The notes beneath the pieces were generated by a model. It saw only the letters and a program-made list of their open reading frames with translations, was not told the DNA's origin and made no database searches. From NCBI GenBank assembly GCA_922989275.2, contig OV277861.1, positions 12,896,040 to 12,960,039 on the forward strand: 64,000 nt of DNA, in the 5' to 3' direction. Within the stretch, counting starts at the first letter, position 1. The number at the start of each line of letters is the position of its first letter. Made by a program: the position numbers and the translations under genes. Origin of the DNA: Gari tellinella. Taxonomy: Eukaryota > Mollusca > Bivalvia > Cardiida > Psammobiidae. Shown piece after piece: positions 1 through 11,490 of this stretch.

Positions 1-1719
1 TCTTAGAAGAAACAATACCGTTATTTATTAAAAGATCCAAATCTAAAAATGGTGCCGATAAATTTGACTCGTTTGTTTTATTAAGGCGTAATTCTTTTGG
101 GTAAATAAAAGGAAACAACGTATCAAAAAATGGGTTGTCTATATTAAAAATATCATCTAGATAGCGCGATGTTTTGTTAAAGGCTTCGATCATATCTGCC
201 TGTGTATCAGGTTTTAGACTTAGCATAAAGTCCCTCTCATAACAGTACAAAAATAGGTCTGCGACAAGGGGCGCACAGTTTGTACCCATAGGGATACCAA
301 TCACTTGGCGGTATATGGTACTCCCAAAACGTACATAAATATTATCCAGAAGAAATGATAGTGATTTACAGACATCGGTGCAAGTCCACATAGTGTAATG
401 CTTAACCGTGTCATTTGTAAAAAATGCACGATCGGTATTACACGCCAGAAATAGTTTCCTTTCTCTGGCAAAAGTCTTTTCAATAAGTTGTATAAGTTTA
501 GCTTTTATTAAATTATGAGGTAAGGTAGTATATAGTGTTGAAAAGTCATACGTACTAATATTGCAAGCTTGGTATTTTCTATGTTCAAGCTTCGTCAAAA
601 TTTCATTCGAGTTTTTGATGGACCAAAACAGATTAAGTCCAGAATTTTCGTAAGTCTTGTCACAATACCTTTGAACATGTTCTTTGATTTTAATTAAAGA
701 CGATGTCAAACGTTTGGAAAGCTAAGTAGTAGTACATGCACTTGAATTAGCAATAAAACGAGACTTATATGGTGTTTTGTGGAGTTTTGGTATCCAGTAC
801 ATAGTAGGAAGTTTATGATATGTAATGTTGACGTCAGCTTTTAATTGTATACAAGTATCAAGATGATCAGATACTACATTATGCTCCGTTAAATTAGTCG
901 TTGTATAGGAATTGGTATTCACAAGTTCCTGGTTTAAAGTATCAACATAATGTAATCGTCATACAATTATCACATTATTGGATGCTTTGTCTGCAGGAAC
1001 GAGTACATATTTGGAATGAAAGTCTTGTATGCCCTTCTTTAAGTGACGAATGTTAAATTTAGGTTTAGGTGGTAAAAGATGGTTATTGGATAAATAGAAC
1101 GAAATCCGGGTATCGATAATATCAAAAATTAATTCTTTCCATTTTGTAAGAGCGTCATTTTCAGCATGTTCTCTGCGGCACCAGTTGGTACTATACTTAT
1201 TCAAAGCTTCAGAAATATGATTGCGACAAGTATCGAAATCAATTAAGGCAGGTAATCTAAATTTAGGTCCCTTACTCAAAAGCGCTCTAATGCGTTTATC
1301 TTTAATGATATCAAAATTGCCAGTTATTATATGACCCACTGGAGCGTAACAGAATTTAGAAGAGGTACAGTCTCATGAATCTGGTGTGTTTTCGAGAATT
1401 TTAAGATCACAAACAATTTTATTGTAGTTAAAAATTAACCCTCTAACAGATTTATTATACTTATAACAAATAATAGGTGGTTCAAGATTTTTGAAATAAT
1501 TTGGAATAGCATTCATCACATTTTTGTTACGGAGAAAACTTTGTAAATCTATGAAATCAATACCTTTATTTATAAAAGGGACCTTAATGAAATATCTTTT
1601 GTGATCGTTTAAAGAATCAATATGAGGTCTAAGAACATGCTGAGTATAACTTTGTATTAAACCTGCAGTATAATACAGAGGATCTGTGCGTAAAATTATT
1701 CCATCAGCCTTAGGAAGCT
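1..1719 (-). pseudogene. Penelope-like reverse transcriptase relic, running off the left edge
   Basis: Reading leftward from about 1719, a near-continuous frame encodes a reverse transcriptase of the kind abundant in mollusc Penelope-like elements. In order I see LPKADGIILRTDPL, the block VLVPADKASNNVIIV, YWIPKLHKTPYKSRFI, STYDFSTLYTTLPHN, GIPMGTNCAPLVADLFLYC and the catalytic box RYLDDIFNID at about 150-180, then APFLDLDLLINNG at the edge. In-frame stops interrupt it near 1374, 956 and 722, so this copy is dead. The YLDDI form differs from the YVDDT of the 12-kb element, so this is another family. Any C-terminal endonuclease would lie outside the window. Assignment to Penelope-like rather than another RT group is from motif style only. 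Confidence 0.8.
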
Positions 1720-2944
1720 GTCATTTTGCTTTATTTCTACACATTTCTACATGTGTTTAGTGTCGTTTAAACGGACAAAAAACCACATTTTCTGATAAAA
1801 TTTATCACCAAAGTGTCAAACAAATTAGATCCAGATGAGATGTCAAGTTACCCGGCGTCTCATCTCGGTTATTATTGTTCAGTTATAATGCATTTGTCCG
1901 TAGCAAAAAAAGTAGCATGCATACGTTTACAAAGAGGGAACCTTTTTTTCTCATCGAGTAAACGTTTACATTGTATGTTGCTGATGGTAGGTAGTCAGAT
2001 AAGACACCGGTACAACCAAAAAGTGGGGGTTGCCATGCTTTTTTTTCAGCTTTAGTTGGCTTTGAAAAGTGTGACATTTGCCGCATTTGCTCATTGTCAG
2101 AGCAGAAAACGTCATAAGGGACAAATGCACTTATATTACAACACAATAACATATTTCTAGTACACTTTTTAATTTTCTAGCATTCATTTATCACAAGCAA
2201 GTGTGAAATAAACTTTTTTTAAAGCTCTTTCCTGTGTTTTTAATGAGCTTTTGGGCTAAAATGTATGCTGAAAACCGGAAAAATAAGACATTTTTTCTTG
2301 CCAATGTCTCACAAATACATCAATTATGTAAAAAGTTTCCGTAATTTTTTTTTAAACTTTCTAGACATCTAGGTTAAAGTATTTATAATCAAATGGTGTA
2401 AAGAAACCTAGGTGTCGCCATGTTCATTAATGAAATATGGTCACAATTCTAACCATACCCCCTTAGATTTTATGCAGAAAATATACCTCCCCCAATAGCT
2501 AAATTGGGTCTCTGTTGACCTAAAAATGAGAAATATTCATCAAATATTTGCTTAAATTGGTAAATATATGAGTGTATGTGATTACAACAGCATTTAGTAA
2601 AGCTTTAGTCACTTAAAGCATTTACAGTGCTGCTGATAAAAACATAAACATAATTTCTACAAGAACTGCTACTCGGGACAGTTTTTTCAAATCTTGAAAC
2701 AGTGCCTGTACGGCAAGGACTATATTTTACATAATTTACTAATTAGCACTTTTCGAAATTCATTTTTATGGTAATAAATGTATTGCAAATCTGAAAATAT
2801 ATAGTAATCAATGTATTTAAGAAGTTTATTTTTCAACATTTATAATATAAGCGAGTATGTCTTTAAGATCTCGAAATGCAGGCTTTGTTTTAAGTGCTTC
2901 CTAGCCGGGACTATATTTCTAAGTTTAAGAATTATTAAAAGCAT
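1720..2944. other. Unassigned AT-rich stretch
   Basis: No exon recognised on either strand. A weak fold-back lies at 1812-1870, where a GATCCAGATGAGATG arm faces GGCGTCTCATCTCGG; it belongs to the hairpin family seen throughout the window. Open frames here are short and lack domain signals. Confidence 0.4.
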
Positions 2945-3713
2945 ACAAGGGCCACCATGGCCCTAAATCGCTCACCTGGTACACCATGTAAAACATGACC
3001 TATAGTGACATAGATTACGACTGGACATGACCCACACTCAACCTTTAGAGTGTTAACCAGAATTTTCTATGATTTGACCAGGTTTCTGATCAGGAACAAT
3101 CCATATTTGATTTTGACCTAGATTTGATGTAGGCAAACAAACAGGCAATATTTCATTCAGATCTAATGAGATGTTTAGCCTCTAAAGGGTTAACAATGTT
3201 TTTCTTTGATTTCACCTTGTGACCTAGATTTTGATCCGACATGACCCATATTCAAACTTGACTTAGATATCAATTGGGCAAACATTCTGACCTAGTTGCA
3301 TAAACATCCAATGGGATTTGAAGCCTCTAGAGTGTTAACAAGGTTTTTCTATGATTTGATCTAGTGACCTAGTTTTTGACCGGGCATAACCTATATTCCA
3401 ACTTGCCCTAGATATTAATAAGGCAAACATTTTGACCAAGTTTCAGTAAGATCCAATAAGATTTGTAGTCTCTAGAGTGTTAACAAGGTTTTTTCTATGA
3501 CTTGACCTAGTGACCTAGTTTTTGATCTGACATAACCAACATTCGAACATGACCTAGAATTTATCAAGACAGACATCGTCATCATGTTTCATGAAGATCG
3601 GATGAAATTTGTATCCGCTAGAGTGTTAACGAACCAATTGTGAACGGACGGACGGACAGACAGACGACGGACATCCAGCGATCCTAAAAGCTCACATTGG
3701 CACTTCGTGAGCT
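2945..3713 (+). repeat. Array of ~165-bp degenerate units
   Basis: Four to five imperfect units follow each other, each with the phrases GTGACCTAG, TTTTGACC, CATGACCCATATT, AAGATCCAATGAGAT and CTAGAGTGTTAACAAGG. The array closes with a purine-rich ACGGACGGACAGACAGACG tract and a CTCAC...GTGAGCT inverted motif that also opens it (GGCCCTAAATCGCTCACC near 2960). This layout is common in bivalve interspersed repeats. No coding potential is apparent. Confidence 0.75.
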
Positions 3714-3960
3714 AAAACATGTGTTCATAAAAGCCTTAATAGCAAAAACAATGATTACATTGTTTAACTCTGTACCGCTATAATATCATGTGCTTTACGT
3801 TTCTGTAGCACTGTATTTACCCTTCATCAGCAAGTATGACGGAAATACCAGTCTTACACAGTCGCTGCCTTTTTGTCGTCTACTTATATTTTCGTCTGAT
3901 TCACTTATAAACTTTAACATTTAATGCGTTGTTGGCTTACGAAACAGCGAACATGAGTGT

Positions 3961-4028
3961 CAGACAATTTGGATCATAATCAAAAGCCACTTTACGCAGC
4001 GTCTTATCAAGATCCAAACTGTTTGCAA
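3961..4028. repeat. Fold-back repeat, GCGTCT hairpin family
   Basis: The left arm CAATTTGGATCATAATCA faces the right arm TTATCAAGATCCAAACTG around a TTTACGC centre. It is the same type of palindrome as at 10593, 40735 and 51581. It is non-coding. Confidence 0.7.
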
Positions 4029-4100
4029 ATGTCAGTAATATTGGTATTGGTAGTAAAAGGGTTAAGCAACGACTAACATTGGGACATACGTATTTTTAGT

Positions 4101-4780
4101 GCCATCCAAAACGGTGAATACTTTAATTTCAATAAAACATGAAACTGTATGCACACATTTGATTGTTTAGAGTGGAGAATACTTAATTGATTTCCAATTA
4201 ACGACTTGTACTAAACCATGTTTGTTTTCAAGCCACTTTAGATGCCGGATAACTCGGTGTCTTAGCAGGCTTCAAATTATTTGCCTCTCAAACAAATTTA
4301 TATCATTTAAAGTTTCAAAATGTTGTAATGTTCGCTATTGTTATTGTATTGTGTTTAAAGTGGAAAAAACAACGTATTCCCCGCTGTTACCGCTGAAGGA
4401 ATGCTTAGAATAAATTAATTTACAGTCGAAACACGATACTTTGAAGTGACAATAGTGTCATCCAAAACGGAGAATACTTTAAATTTCATTCAAACACGAA
4501 ACTGTATGCAAACATTTGATTGTTTACAGTGGAGACTACTTCATTGTTTTCCAATTAAAGACTTGTACTAAAACATGTTTGTTTTCAAGCCCGATTAGAT
4601 GGCTGATAACTCGATGCATTATCAGACTTCAAATCAGTTGCCTCTCAAATAAATTTATATCATTTAAAGTTTCAAAATTGTGTAATTTTCGCTATTTTTA
4701 CTTTTTTGCGCTTCGTGTCGTTTAAAGTGGAAATAACAACGCCTTCCCCACTGTAACCGCTGAAGGAATGCTTAGAATAA
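4101..4780 (+). repeat. Tandem duplication, ~356-bp period
   Basis: Two head-to-tail copies start at the CATCCAAAACGG motif (near 4103 and 4459) and share GATTGTTTA, ACATGTTTGTTTTCAAGC, CTCAAA(C/T)AAATTTATATC and GGAATGCTTAGAATAAATT. Each ends in a CAGTCGAAA motif like the end of the adjacent TIR element. Short frames inside are parallel in both copies only because the DNA is duplicated. Confidence 0.8.
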
Positions 4781-4789
4781 ATTCATATA

Positions 4790-5444
4790 CAGTCGAAAGT
4801 CGATAATTCGAAGTCGCGTTAGGTCGAACATACTCATATTTCAAAGTTAAAACGTGGCTTTGAAATACGGGTATGTTCGACTAAAGCGAGTTCGAATTAT
4901 CAAAATTGAACTTATGAAATACTGGTAAGGTCGATGTTTTTGATTTTTTTTCTCAATAATTCATTTCTCGATATACATACACAAACAGGTGAAAATTATA
5001 GACATAGCTCTCGTTTCAATAATCATTTCTATCATATAGTACATTTTTATTTACTATTTTCTAGCACGTAAATTTTTCTGTCTATTTATGTACAACAAGA
5101 AATACGTTTTGTATATGATCGGTATAGAAAAGTAGAGAAAATAGAGGACTATAGGAAAATAAGAAAGTATTAGTGTGAGAAAGAAGCGGGTTTTACACTT
5201 TGTGTTTGCCATCGATTAGTTGGTGTTATAAATTCAACTGTAATTTATCCCATTTGCCGTTATGTTGTTCAATTTTATCTTTCGCTGTTGCTATTATTCG
5301 TTCCATATTTTCAACATGTTTAAGGTATTGTATAAAGTTAGTGAATAAAGGAAATGTTTTTGCATATTTATTTTTGAAAATGAAGTATTTTGCATAGAGC
5401 AGTGTGGTATTTAACAAATTTGAAAAACTATTGCGTTTCGACTG
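4790..5444. mobile_element. TA-flanked TIR element with CAGTCGAAA ends (pogo/Tigger-like, non-autonomous)
   Basis: The element starts CAGTCGAAAGTCGATAATTC and ends GCGTTTCGACTG, each flanked by TA as in Tc1/mariner/pogo insertions. Near the left end is a fold-back in which TCGAACATACTCATATTTC faces GAAATACGGGTATGTTCGA; the same fold-back recurs at 62132-62216 beside an exon. A short minus-strand frame (5226-5417) shows no transposase motif I can defend. Confidence 0.65.
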
Positions 5445-5502
5445 TATCTTTCAGGAATCATGAAGGATACGAAATATGTATGTTCAATAATCTTTGAACC
5501 AG

Positions 5503-5592
5503 AGGGACCTTCGTGGCCTTTTGATTAAAGTCACTGTGACTTACAACCACTAAGCTTATTACCGCTCTGGGTTCGAATCCCTTCTTGGACCT
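5503..5592 (+). repeat. tRNA-like Pol III module, SINE head or tRNA relic
   Basis: A perfect B box GGTTCGAATCC (5570-5580) follows an A-box-like GTGGCCTTTTGATTAAAG near 5513. The acceptor arms do not pair convincingly, so this is a tRNA-derived repeat rather than a working tRNA gene. A weak TTTT lies just downstream. Confidence 0.55.
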
Positions 5593-5864
5593 TCGGATTT
5601 TATATGTTGGAATACTTACAGCTGACTTGCGGAATCCAGTTTCCAATGTGTGCCTAGTACAATATATGAAAGGTATTTGGATTCATCCTCAACCTGTTCT
5701 TAGCTGGACGTCGCGATATCACGGAACTACTGTTAAAGCGACTTGAAAGCAAAAAACACAAATTTACAACAAAATGAGGCTTGGGTGTCTAAAAAGCAAC
5801 CAAAATGTATGTAAAAGTGTTCCTTTATTGATTTAACAAATGATTACCAAATCTCAAAACTTAC

Positions 5865-6000
5865 CGTGCGATGTGGCATTTCTCTCGACATCACATTCAA
5901 CAGGTACTGTCCAATTAAAGCTCTTGATGATAAAAGGGTGGTTCGGATCATGTTGGGCATATATCAACTCATTACTGTAGACAAGAACATCATTTCTCAT
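5865..6000 (-). CDS. ZP-domain exon 2 (end of ZP-N) of the SRCR/ZP gene
   Basis: The exon begins after TATTTCAG and ends at G|GTAAGT. It encodes 45 residues beginning MRNDVLVYSNELIYAQ, then HPFIIKSFNWTVPVECDVER, and ends in phase 1. YSNELIY and the cysteine before DVER match the fourth conserved cysteine region of ZP-N, which follows a CxT motif carried by the preceding exon. NWT and NAT are potential N-glycosylation sites. ZP domains polymerise extracellular proteins into filaments or matrices. Only phase 0 entry is open, which fixes the donor of the upstream exon. The ZP-C half is not found in the remaining 5.8 kb and may lie left of the window. Confidence 0.85.
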
Positions 6001-8657
6001 CTGAAATATTATATACATATATTATCGGCTAAGCTGTACAATTGTGTACCACTGAGTAGTGCATCCTTTTTCTTATAGTGATAGTATTTAAGACCAGCGG
6101 TACCTTAATTAAATTTAACCCATTACCGCATAGCTTGTTTCGAGTTTTGAAAACAGGTGACTACTTAAAGAAATTTTAAAGCGCATTCTGCATTTTTGTC
6201 AGTCTGTTTTAAGATACCATCGGCTAGGATACAAAAAATATTTTTTATGTTGCACATATAATGGATTTATTTTCTTCAGTGTAGGAATTACTCAAATGCT
6301 TGAAAATACGTATCTATGTAGTAAAGGGTTACCTCAGTTATGCCTGGATATCCTAATGTACTCACATTATGTGCTTGCTGGAATAGTTCAATATAGATTT
6401 ACCGGTACAAAGGTAATCAAAGGACACCACAGTATTTGTTCATACACCAGGTGCCCGTTTCATAAAACTTCGTACGACAAATGTTGTCGTAAGTCAGATT
6501 ATAAAAATCTACATTATTATTTATTTCCCGATCTAATCATGTTTCGTGACATCTCTTTGGATTCGTCTTTTCAAGACGATTCCAAAGAGATGTCACAAGA
6601 CAGGATTAGATAGAGAAATAAGAAATTGAATGCATTTTAAAGTTTTGACTTACGACCGTTTTTGTCGTACGAAGTTTTATGAAACGGGCCCATTAATAAC
6701 ATTTCTTATAAAAGGGCTGATGAGAGGCTGAGTAATGCGGCGTCTCATAACGGTCTTCACTTGCTGCATAGTTCCACTTTTGTAGACAATACACGTTTAC
6801 GGGTTAAAGCAGACTGAATAGAAATTAGAAAGCTCCAAATGACAGTAAGCAAGTAGAGTTTGCTCTAGCGCGATTCATGGTAAATTTGCCGATAATTTTC
6901 TGTCGTTCATTTCGCTTGAACGCCGAAAAAATCAGTTCATTTCTTATATTTACAATATATTTGCTGTAATTTCTAACATTAAATAAACATTTTGTCAGTA
7001 CGCATGTATGTTTAATCCATATTAGAGGTCGATAACATGAATAATGTGTAACCTATAAGGAACAGCCATGACCAATTGACTGAATCTGTGTACATTCGAA
7101 AGCAGAAAAAATAAGTTCCATTGTCAACAACTTGACAGTTTGGCGCGAAAAATGCCGATTTATGACGTCATTAGAAGTGACGTAATTTTAAAGTAGGATA
7201 AATATATCGGGGTTTTATTGTCATAAAGAAACGCAGATATAGGCCGCTGTTTATAAGGTAGATTCTTATGTCAATTTTCTTGCAATTTATCTCATTTATA
7301 AAGAAGAATATTAGTCGGGGACCATGGTTTCCACTAGTAGTAAGGCATAGATCGGTTGAGAACAAATTTTGAAAAAATCCGCCAAATGTTTGCTGCCCCA
7401 AGTTCCAAATATTATTTCGCGAATGAAAACTGCATATGCCCCGCCTCCCCTTCGAAACTTTTCCACAAGTCCCGCCCTCTCGAAAATTGGTGTTTATATG
7501 AAATGAACACACTTTTTGTCAATGGAATTAAATGGGGCGATTGTAAATATTAATGCGTTAAATGGCAGTTATATGGAGGAAAAGGTTTGAACGTACATAC
7601 ATATGCTGAAAACGCTATCTCCAAAATTTTCAAAAACGTAGGTACCTAAGTGAAATAATGCTAAACATCTAGACGTCTAGCCTTAAGTTAAACTTCTGTC
7701 TCGTGATGTTCTTTTCTAAAAGAACTGGTGCTATGCTATAAAGCGATTGAGATCAGTTTGAGATCACTCTCACGCTTTTGATTGGCCAGTGTTTAGAATC
7801 TAACTCCCATTGACAAATCAAATGCAATAAAATTATCTCAGACACATCTCAAAGCTTTATTGAATGCTCAAAACTAACCAAACTCATCTCAAACAATTTA
7901 AATATAAGCAAAGACCCTGGTTTCTCTTTACCTGAATACCTTGTGAGATATAGCGGTTTACTGTTTGAAAACTTGTTTGCAAAATATAGGCGATATATGG
8001 ACAGCAGGTGAATGTTATGTGATGTGCACATTACAACATATTGTACCATTTTGAATTATTGTAAACTCATAATTAAATTATATTTTCACATTAAACGTAA
8101 TTCTAGGTAGTGTACAATGCACACGGCGTCTGATCTGATTCGAGCTATTTGCCATTCGTCATTATATTTCTACTGTCAAAATGTTCACTTATATATAACT
8201 TAATTTAAAAGAAAAACAGCAGACAATATCTTAAGCAGACTACATTGCTAGACGTGATTGGCATGTATGTGAAACAGCTGCAAGCGTTGTTGTAAGGATG
8301 GGATCGTTGTTCTGATGGACGTTGTAGATAAGGTGCACGGTAGTGATTCAAATGCTGGTAAAGCCGTTATTGCTCCAATCTAAATATAACTCATTTAGTA
8401 AACGCAATTCAATTAAATTTAAACAATAATATCACGAAACGGGTGACAATTTATCGAAATCTAAATGCCCTAATTCTGAAATATCTGTAAATTAAATAAT
8501 TATTTTAGCACTAACATTAAGTGGGAAAGACCGGAACAATACAATATGAAATATGTTTGCCACTCAGGTCCAAATAAAACCTTATATATTTCAAAGATTC
8601 TACATTTTATGGCTTTGCATTTGCGCTTAAACGGAAAAGAAGAACGTTTTGTTTTAC
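6001..8657 (-). other. Intron between the two ZP exons
   Basis: A palindromic MITE lies at 6453-6689. The 7140-7550 stretch contains a 113-codon minus-strand frame with no recognisable domain. The rest is AT-rich with nothing identified. Confidence 0.7.
6453..6689. mobile_element. Palindromic MITE with GCCCGTTTCATAAAACTTCG ends
   Basis: The outer arms are near-perfect inverted repeats (GCCCGTTTCATAAAACTTCG against CGAAGTTTTATGAAACGGGC), followed by GTACGACAAA and its complement. A second inner fold-back, CATCTCTTTGGA against TCCAAAGAGATG, sits at the centre. There is no coding capacity. Confidence 0.85.
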
Positions 8658-8878
8658 TGTAGTGTCAATCCTTACTATTTCAGTTGTAAGACACTGTTGT
8701 AGGCCTTGGTGAAAACTGAGTCGTCCGAAGTACTCGATTCCTGTGCAACTGTTTTCGCCCAGGTAGATGTCTGATGCTACAGCTGACGGGTATATTTGTC
8801 GAAGTTGGTGAAGGTCTAGGTCAATTCGCCAACCATTTTCGTCGCAACTAACAGAGACAGTACTAGACACTGATGGCA
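8658..8878 (-). CDS. ZP-domain exon 1 (ZP-N) of the SRCR/ZP gene
   Basis: The exon starts after TTACACAG in phase 1 and is read to ACA|GTAAAA in phase 0, the only donor that joins the next ZP exon in frame. It encodes PSVSSTVSVSCDENGWRIDL, then LGENSCTGIEYFGRLSF and QQCLTTEIVRIDTT. Cysteines in SCDEN, NSCTG and QQCLTT are the first three of the ZP-N pattern, and the LGENSCT and QCLTT contexts are typical of invertebrate ZP proteins. A Ser/Val/Pro stalk precedes the first cysteine. The GTAAAA donor is weak; a stronger alternative, C|GTTTAAG nearby at 8638, would break the downstream frame. Confidence 0.85.
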
Positions 8879-10374
8879 CTGTGTAACGATAAAAAGGTTT
8901 CTAAATACCAAAATGACAACAGGAAATCCTTATTAAATCGACAACGCCAAAACAGAAAATCGCTGACAATAAAGTTGACAGCCTTACTGTACATGCTTCA
9001 AGATTAATTATATAACTTATGCAAATAGTTCGGATCCTGGTACGATGCTGGGTAACTCTCACCGGGAGACGATCTGTTTAAAAACCTGAATAAATTGTGC
9101 GGGTGCTGTTATCAAGACAGACACGTGTATGATGATCGAACTCGGTAGGCTAGATTTACACTTAAGCACCCTACGACATCGACAGAGAATCACGCTTGTA
9201 CAAAAGGCCATACACGTGATGATTGACCAACACACTTTGGCATACTCTTCCCGGTAGTTACATTTTGTCACTAATTTCGATATCTAAAAGGACAGTGGAT
9301 AAGATGTCATTTCCTAATAAACACGTATTACGTTTCAACTAATTTTTCAATTGAAAACTGTTTGAAGCCATATCAAACACCTTGAAACTGGTGTCTGGTC
9401 AGGCTCAAACCCGTTTGTCGATCAAAGTAAAAACACAATCAGAATTGTCAAAAAGTTGTCTTTTATTCCATTTTAATACCCGCATTTTGCGTTTCGTAGG
9501 GCGTTTACATGGGGAAGAATAACGCCGTCGCGGCTGTATAAGAACGATTTTGAAGCACAGTCACAGAAACTTCCGAAGGAATAAGTCAGAGATGAAACGT
9601 TTGCAAACGCAAACCATTCTTTTATAAGCACTTCATCAAAATGAACTTACCTAGTATCCTTATATTTGATATTAATAAAATTTAATTTGGTGACTTTTGT
9701 TAATTGTGTTTTTATATATTGCAAGATATTTCGACATGCACCAGAATTTTATGTTATAGAACGTTTAAGATAAATTTGTGATCGTTCACAAGTTTTTGAT
9801 TGTTCAGATTTTAGCTTTGCTTCAGTCCGACAAAGTAAAAGTTAGAGAACGCTATATAACCACAAATCATATTCCTGGTTGACAAACGAGTACAAGTTGT
9901 AAACAAAGTTTTTGCCGTGTAAAAGATTATGAAAAGAAAGATGTGTTAAATGTAAACATAATTTTAAATCATTTTATCATTGACGCCACAGTAGGAATAC
10001 GCTAAAAGAAGAAAAAAAGGTGAAATGTATGGGTTTATAAAGTCTGTATTTACGTAGCCCGTATTCTGCCGACTTTAACATTTACCACCCTGATCATCGA
10101 GTCACAAGTCGGCCATTTACATACGGCGCAAGTTGCAGTCATGGCACATTGACCTCTTTCCCTTTCAGGTACCCATGTAATTCACCTGGGTGAATTGGAG
10201 CAATGTAGGGTTAATAATTTGCTCAGAAAAATTCCAGAGATTCTTACAGGGCTCGAAAAAGGAACCTCTCGCTTCCTAGGCGATCGTCCTACCACTGGAC
10301 CACCGCCCCTATAGAACAGAACAGTTGATTTAAAAAGAACACTATATTTTCATCAATAACTGAATTGCACATAC
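8879..10374 (-). other. Intron between linker 2 and ZP exon 1
   Basis: It holds a tRNA-headed SINE on the minus strand at about 10060-10325. The rest (8879-10060) shows no exon or repeat I recognise. Confidence 0.7.
10060..10325 (-). mobile_element. tRNA-derived SINE
   Basis: On the minus strand the head reads GGGGCGGTGGTCCAGTGGTA with an A-box, then an anticodon-arm-like TCGCCTAGGAAGCGA and a decayed B box (TTCGAGCCC). The body contains TTCACCCAGGTGAATTACAT and a palindromic AATTCACC/GGTGAATT core. Heads of this kind are common on mollusc SINEs. The B-box damage implies an inactive copy. Confidence 0.6.
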
Positions 10375-10428
10375 CGCTTGGAACTGGGCTTGTGTAGAAC
10401 CATCGTGATGTTGAGTAGATCCAGTAAC
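10375..10428 (-). CDS. Linker exon 2 (Tyr/Ser/Thr/Pro-rich)
   Basis: This 54-nt phase 1-1 exon lies between TGATGCAG and G|GTATGT. It encodes YWIYSTSRWFYTSPVPS between SRCR6 and the ZP region. The reading is fixed because SRCR6 ends in phase 1 and the ZP exon starts in phase 1, giving ...VDCR-G-YWIY...PVPS-V-PSVSS. It has exactly the length and phase of linker exon 1 (47593-47646), and both begin GY(W/Y). It is probably a flexible, possibly O-glycosylated spacer. Confidence 0.75.
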
Positions 10429-11103
10429 CTGCATCAAAATATGGAATTATTTATCATTTCGCTGCCATTATGACGTAAACCTCATCTAACACAGTCACTG
10501 CTATATCATCGTCTGCTTATATATTTATCGGCTTTTACATAAACGTATTGAAAGTTTGTACGTCTTGGACTTACGAAACAGTAATTTGAGTTTCAAACAG
10601 CTTGAATCCTGATCAAACGCCGCGTTACGTGGCGTCTGATCAGGACCCACACTGTTTGGTAATATCAGTGTTGTCGGCTTTGGCGATAAAAAGGGTTAAG
10701 GTATGTTATAACAAGGATGTCGTGCGCATTTTACCCCATCACTGCCTTAAATCGATTACAATGATTATTTGCGAACTGTGTAGATTTTGACCAGAAGCAG
10801 TATCTTATCAGGGTTTAAACTGTTTTCTAGTTGTATCAATATTCCTAGAATATAAACGTTATCAAAATGGGCTGATATATTATAAAAGACGACAATTCTG
10901 AACAGACGATATTTTGTGTGCGAAAAGCTATTATTCATTAGAGCGAGCAAAATAGGGTAAATTTTTAAAACTCTGATTATACGTTTTTTAAGTTTGTGAA
11001 TGGAAAATTGTTGTAGACAATTACATAGCCTGCTAAATATTGAACAGCGTCGAGCATAAACACGTGTCTTTAACCACATTTAATACATTGCATTCCAACC
11101 TAC
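10429..11103 (-). other. Intron between SRCR6 and linker 2
   Basis: A fold-back repeat sits at 10593-10659. Nothing else is recognised. Confidence 0.7.
10593..10659. repeat. Fold-back repeat, GCGTCTGATCAGG hairpin family
   Basis: CAAACAG.TTGAATCCTGATCA.ACGCC faces GGCGTCTGATCAGG.CCCACACTGTTTG around a CGTTACG centre. The stem is long enough to extrude or to form a strong RNA hairpin. Confidence 0.8.
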
Positions 11104-11267
11104 CTCTACAGTCGACTCCTACATCATAATAGTGACTACATGTACCGGTATTCCAATTATGTGAGTAGCATCCAGATATATCGTTTTCGTTACCATCACA
11201 GCGTATCCCTTCAAAAGCCGACAGGTGTCCTGTACCGTATCGATAAGACGTAAATACCCTTCCGTAG
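11104..11267 (-). CDS. SRCR6 second-half exon
   Basis: This 164-nt exon is bounded by TATTTTCAG and G|GTAGGT, phase 2 in and phase 1 out. It encodes YGRVFTSYRYGTGHLSAFEG, then IRCDGNENDISGCYSHNW and TCSHYYDVGVDCR. It supplies the last four cysteines of an SRCR domain (C5 to C8) and the conserved pattern C-DGNE-DI--C. Joined to 17578-17734 the seam codon is Ser (GDS-YGRV). It has the same length as the SRCR2 counterpart at 50608-50771, to which it is the closest in sequence. Confidence 0.93.
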
Positions 11268-11490
11268 CTGAAAATATTGTAAATATGCGCTGTGAACAAG
11301 TGTTTATATCGCATTCTTTGTAGCAAATATAGAAATGATATACAGCTTTGAAAAGAACAAACTGCTTCACGGACCACCAACATGCATTTTATCGAAAACG
11401 AATTTGTAACGATATGTATACATGTACATGTATGCTTTGTTTGACGAATGTTGTTATACCAACACTTTTGGGCTGAAAACAATAGTGATC

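Noticed and set aside
7171..7512. 113-codon minus-strand open frame in the ZP intron
   Set aside because: Composition is unremarkable, no conserved motif, and phase does not fit the flanking ZP exons.
8607..8657. Extension of the ZP-N exon to the in-frame stop at 8607
   Set aside because: The next ZP exon joins in frame only from the 8658 donor; the extension reads as intron.
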